Assembly (NCBI GenBank): GCA_000277445.1
Contig: AJWJ01000445.1
Span: 1 to 20,217, forward strand
Direction: 5' to 3'
DNA length: 20,217 nucleotides
From: Polysphondylium violaceum
Taxonomy: Eukaryota > Evosea > Eumycetozoa > Dictyosteliales > Dictyosteliaceae
The translations under genes and the position numbers were made by a program. Below, one piece after another: positions 17,629 to 20,217 of the stretch. Each line of letters opens with the position of its first letter. Position 1 is the stretch's first letter. Below the pieces are notes generated by a model. That model was not told the DNA's origin. It did no database searches and saw only the letters and a program-made list of their open reading frames with translations.

Positions 17629-18175
17629 ATAATTGGGCTATACTTTTTTATCATGAGCAATCCTCTCATTATGTGAGCGCGAAGTTCCAAAAACACATTT
17701 ACTGTCTTTCATAAAGTATTTAAACTCAAAATAAACTTTTGTAATTCATTGGACAGGATATCTTAGGAAAGACTAATTTACAATGATTGTTTCAATAGAT
17801 TGAGAATAAAGTCATTCATAAATTTAAATATGCTAAAGATATCTGTTTTGGAAGAGAATCTAAGACGAAAAAGGTAAGTGACTGGGAAATTTGCCCAAAA
17901 TGAGCCTCGTGTCCCCCAACAATCAAAAAAAAAAGAAGATATTTTTTCAAAAATGAAAAAAAAATAAAAAAAAATAAAAAATAAAAAACAATCAAATATG
18001 ATTTGATTGTGATTTGGGATTATGACCCCATTATTGTTTTTAAGGATATTTTAGGACCAAGTCCTAGATCTGTTCTTTTTTTTTTTAATTTTTTTATTTC
18101 TGCAAGCCTCTAGTTTTAAATTTTCAAATACTATTCTATCATAACAGTAGACACAAAACATAATAGATATATAAA
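17629..18175. other. Intergenic region with a coding-like remnant and nested inverted repeats
   Basis: At 17640-17890 the minus strand has a pyrimidine-rich acceptor-like site (TTTTTCGTCTTAG ending at about 17857) followed by SSKTDIFSIFKFMNDFIL and, in another frame, FKYFMKDSKCVFGTSRSHNE before a stop. No splice pairing joins them in phase, so this may be a decayed gene or chance. At 17989-18066 there are two close inverted repeats in an A-rich background. No other feature is supported. Confidence 0.35.
17989..18009. repeat. Inverted repeat CAATCAAAT/ATTTGATTG
   Basis: Perfect 9-base stem with a three-base spacer. A second perfect inverted repeat, TAGGAC-CAA-GTCCTA, follows at 18052-18066. 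The two are about 40 bases apart, just upstream of the gene at 18176. Confidence 0.7.
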
Positions 18176-18643
18176 ATGGAGACAATGGAATTTAACCAAG
18201 ATAACTTTTTCGAAGAAGAGGAAGAGATAGATGAGGATGGAATTAAGACATTCACAAATTGTTCTCAATTTCTTTCAATCATTCGTTCGTTTTTTGAAGA
18301 CTTCTTAAAAATTATGGTCACCAATGGCATTTATTTCCCCTCCATAAGTAAATTGGTCATTGTACTCACAAATATTAAAGAAAATGATTTCATCGATTTT
18401 TCAAACTCAATTAAAAGTGAAAACTTTTCTTTGGTCAGATTTCTTATAAGCAAACAAGTAAGGCTGGATCCAGTCTTTTTAGAAACAATTATGAGATTAC
18501 AGTTTGACTCTGTCTGGATATACACAGAAGATGGAGAACTTGAATATGATATTCCAGTCGTATTTGAATGGTATGGTGATAAGTTGTTGGAATACCTTGC
18601 TTTTGTAAATGATGAACCAATGTCGACCTTGACGAATTTGTAA
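18176..18643 (+). CDS. Acidic single-domain protein, 155 residues
   Basis: Unrecognised. Start ATG 18176 (METMEFNQDNFFEEEEEIDE) follows TATATAAA closely. Residues 12-21 are strongly acidic. The rest is a compact, balanced, helix-rich domain without low complexity: LSIIRSFFEDFLKIMV (about 33-48), KLVIVLTNIKENDFIDF (about 59-75), LVRFLISKQVRLDPVF (about 85-100), then the acidic YTEDGELEYDIPVVFEW (about 115-131) and a C-terminal helix. No transmembrane segment, catalytic motif or zinc site. Such a fold is likely conserved, perhaps as an adaptor or complex subunit, but I cannot name it. Single exon; convergent with the chromodomain gene. Confidence 0.68.
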   Translation: METMEFNQDNFFEEEEEIDEDGIKTFTNCSQFLSIIRSFFEDFLKIMVTNGIYFPSISKLVIVLTNIKENDFIDFSNSIKSENFSLVRFLISKQVRLDPVFLETIMRLQFDSVWIYTEDGELEYDIPVVFEWYGDKLLEYLAFVNDEPMSTLTNL

Positions 18644-18854
18644 TACTCTCAAACATACAATTAATAACCACTAACTGTACTATAAATAATTAATTATAAT
18701 TAACTTTTATAAATTGTATTTTTAAAACACATCAACTTAAATACTTTTTTTTATTTGTTTATTGATTGTGTGTATGAAAAATAATATGAGATATCAATGA
18801 AAAAAAAAAACTTTTGTTGGTTTAGAGGTGCAGAAATATGATATTTATGCCAAA

Positions 18855-18870
18855 AAGGGTTTAAACCCTT
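18855..18870. repeat. 16-base palindrome AAGGGTTTAAACCCTT
   Basis: Perfect palindrome. The 16 bases CAAAAAGGGTTTAAAC at 18851-18866 recur exactly at 16201-16216, and ATATTTA precedes both copies by a few bases. Possibly a dispersed element fragment or protein-binding site. Confidence 0.75.
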
Positions 18871-19062
18871 AAATTTCCTAAATTTCGTCCAAGGTGGTTT
18901 TAAAAATTCTTTTTTTTTTTTTTTTTTAAAAAAATTTTCACGTAATGGTGTGATGTTCTTATTATGTCTTGGTTGCAATAAAAGATAATGAATATATCTA
19001 GACTTTCAAATCATGAATTGATGACTGCTATTTTGTTGTATGTGACTAATATTATTCTCTGA

Positions 19063-19088
19063 TTTTTTTACCTCACAAGGTAAAAAAA
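19063..19088. terminator. T/A-flanked hairpin in convergent 3' region
   Basis: TTTTTTTACCT (19063-19073), loop CACA, AGGTAAAAAAA (19078-19088): a perfect 11-base stem symmetrical for both strands. It lies 32 bases from the end of the chromodomain gene, between convergent gene ends. A 3'-end-forming role is inference. Confidence 0.3.
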
Positions 19089-19119
19089 AAATCATTTATC
19101 GGGGGCAATATACATTTAT

Positions 19120-20025
19120 TTATTGAGAGAACCTTTCATGATATTTGATTTCAAACTCGGCAATTAAACCAGGACAAAAACAATCATCTATATCTTGCCA
19201 TGATGCACTCATAATATTATAACCCTCCCACTTTATCAAATATTTTATTCTGCCATCTTCTATTTTTTTATCTAAAATATTTTCCACTTTATAAAAACCA
19301 TCATCTCCGTCTGCTATATATTCTTTTTCTATTTCTACAGGAGATAGTAAACGATAGAGATCTTCTCCCTCCCGTTCTTCTTTTTGTTGTTTCTTATCTA
19401 TTTTTGTTGCTGAAATTGATTTTTTCTTTTCTTTTTTTTTCTTTTTCTCTTTTCTCTCTCTATCTCTTTTTCTCTTTTTATCATTACTTGATTTACGACT
19501 ACTATTACCATTATGAAACTCTGGATACCACTTTAATAAAAAAACAGGCTGTGTTGTTGTTGTTGTTGTGGTTGTTGTTGTTGCTGCTGCTGCTGATAGA
19601 GATTGATTTTCAATTGCTTTTCGTCTTTTTCTTTCACCAATCGCATTAAATTCATCCCATGCTTCATGTATTCTTGATTTTACTCTTTCTTGAATGATTT
19701 GTTCTTCAGCTTGAGGCAGAGTGCCATCTCTATAAAGAATTGATTGATCTTGTATTGACAAGAGATCTTTTTCATTCTCTCCATCCTCTCCACATGTGTA
19801 ATAGGTTTGTTGGATCTGTTGTAGAGTTGATAGTTCCTTTCGCTTTTCATAGTACAAAGTAATGTATTTTAAAAATGGTTCTTTCTCTGCATTTGTTTTT
19901 AAAAACTTTATATAAGTGTACAAGATAGACGAGCATTTCAGACACTTTGCACAATAGTTTTCTTTTACAATTGTTTTTGACATTGTATAACCTGATCCAC
20001 AACTATCACATTGATAAAATAAAAA
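19120..20025 (-). CDS. C-terminal chromodomain protein with N-terminal CxxC cluster, 5' partial
   Basis: Likely reader of methylated histone tails in chromatin. Counted from the ATG at 19983 (287 residues), the chromodomain spans about 230-283: YKVENILDKKIEDG, KYLIKWEGYN, SWQDIDD, CPGLIAEFEIKY. The three aromatic-cage positions known from HP1 are occupied (Y231, W252, Y255). A Lys/Arg-rich segment (168-190), a poly-Thr run (135-144) and a helical region (93-125) precede it. The frame stays open 14 codons upstream of 19983, encoding YQCDSCGSGY, which with YCAKCLKC makes a C-x2-C-x15-C-x2-C zinc-site candidate. A GTATAG acceptor at 20026 with TACTAAT about 20 bases earlier implies an upstream exon outside the window. 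If so, 19983 is an internal Met. Integrase or reverse-transcriptase motifs are absent, so this is not read as a chromovirus relic. Confidence 0.75.
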   Translation of the reverse strand, partial: FLFYQCDSCGSGYTMSKTIVKENYCAKCLKCSSILYTYIKFLKTNAEKEPFLKYITLYYEKRKELSTLQQIQQTYYTCGEDGENEKDLLSIQDQSILYRDGTLPQAEEQIIQERVKSRIHEAWDEFNAIGERKRRKAIENQSLSAAAATTTTTTTTTTQPVFLLKWYPEFHNGNSSRKSSNDKKRKRDRERKEKKKKKEKKKSISATKIDKKQQKEEREGEDLYRLLSPVEIEKEYIADGDDGFYKVENILDKKIEDGRIKYLIKWEGYNIMSASWQDIDDCFCPGLIAEFEIKYHERFSQ

Positions 20026-20054
20026 CTATACATAGACCATTGATTAGTAGCAAT

Positions 20055-20200
<146 letters not shown>

Positions 20201-20217
20201 TAATTAGTTAAATTTAA

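Larger units (their letters stand above)
18644..19119. other. Convergent intergenic region
   Basis: A/T-rich spacer between convergent gene ends, containing a 16-base perfect palindrome at 18855-18870 and an 11-base stem hairpin at 19063-19088. The minus-strand open frame at 18751-18978 spans a poly-A tract and is probably chance. Confidence 0.5.

Noticed and set aside
19120-20025. Chromodomain gene as a chromovirus integrase relic
   Set aside because: No integrase, reverse transcriptase or terminal repeats in the window; the protein is a continuous host-like reading frame.

Overview
The window looks like nuclear DNA of a dictyostelid social amoeba; the species cannot be fixed from the sequence alone. 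The signs are very high A+T, A-rich leaders before start codons, short AT-rich GT-AG introns (most 58-88 bases), oligo-A/oligo-T spacers, and long Asn, Thr and Gln codon runs (AAT, ACA, CAA). Several introns carry a TAYTAAY-like branch motif about 18-25 bases before the acceptor AG, which helped to place small exons. I see no rRNA, no complete tRNA, no CRISPR array, and no recognisable transposon or virus-derived element.

Layout: (1) 1-478, minus-strand nuclear-type gene leaving or ending at the left edge. (2) 479-2145, long spacer with a 65-base hairpin at 1165-1229 that may be a small RNA. (3) 2146-3353, two convergent two-exon microgenes. (4) 3983-5753, two minus-strand low-complexity genes. 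(5) 6642-8200, an inverted duplication: two related small genes head to head, with three short upstream motifs mirrored about an axis near 7450. (6) 8561-11291, two tandem C2H2 zinc-finger paralogues, the first 22 bases from the start of a divergent small gene. (7) 11770-15330, a coiled-coil-type protein, an RRM/poly-Asn protein and a second charged helical protein. (8) 15331-17203, long spacer. (9) 17204-18643, two small plus-strand genes. (10) 19120-20217, a C-terminal chromodomain gene on the minus strand; its coding frame runs upstream of the first ATG into a CxxC exon, and a pure (CAA)n tract of about 146 bases lies upstream of that exon.

Only the RRM, C2H2 and chromodomain genes can be given a molecular role: RNA binding, probable DNA or nucleic-acid binding, and methylated-histone reading. 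The rest are unrecognised. No pathway links the genes. The two paralogous pairs (6642/7931 and 8917/10668) show local duplication as the main source of novelty here. Intergenic DNA is unusually long for the gene content.
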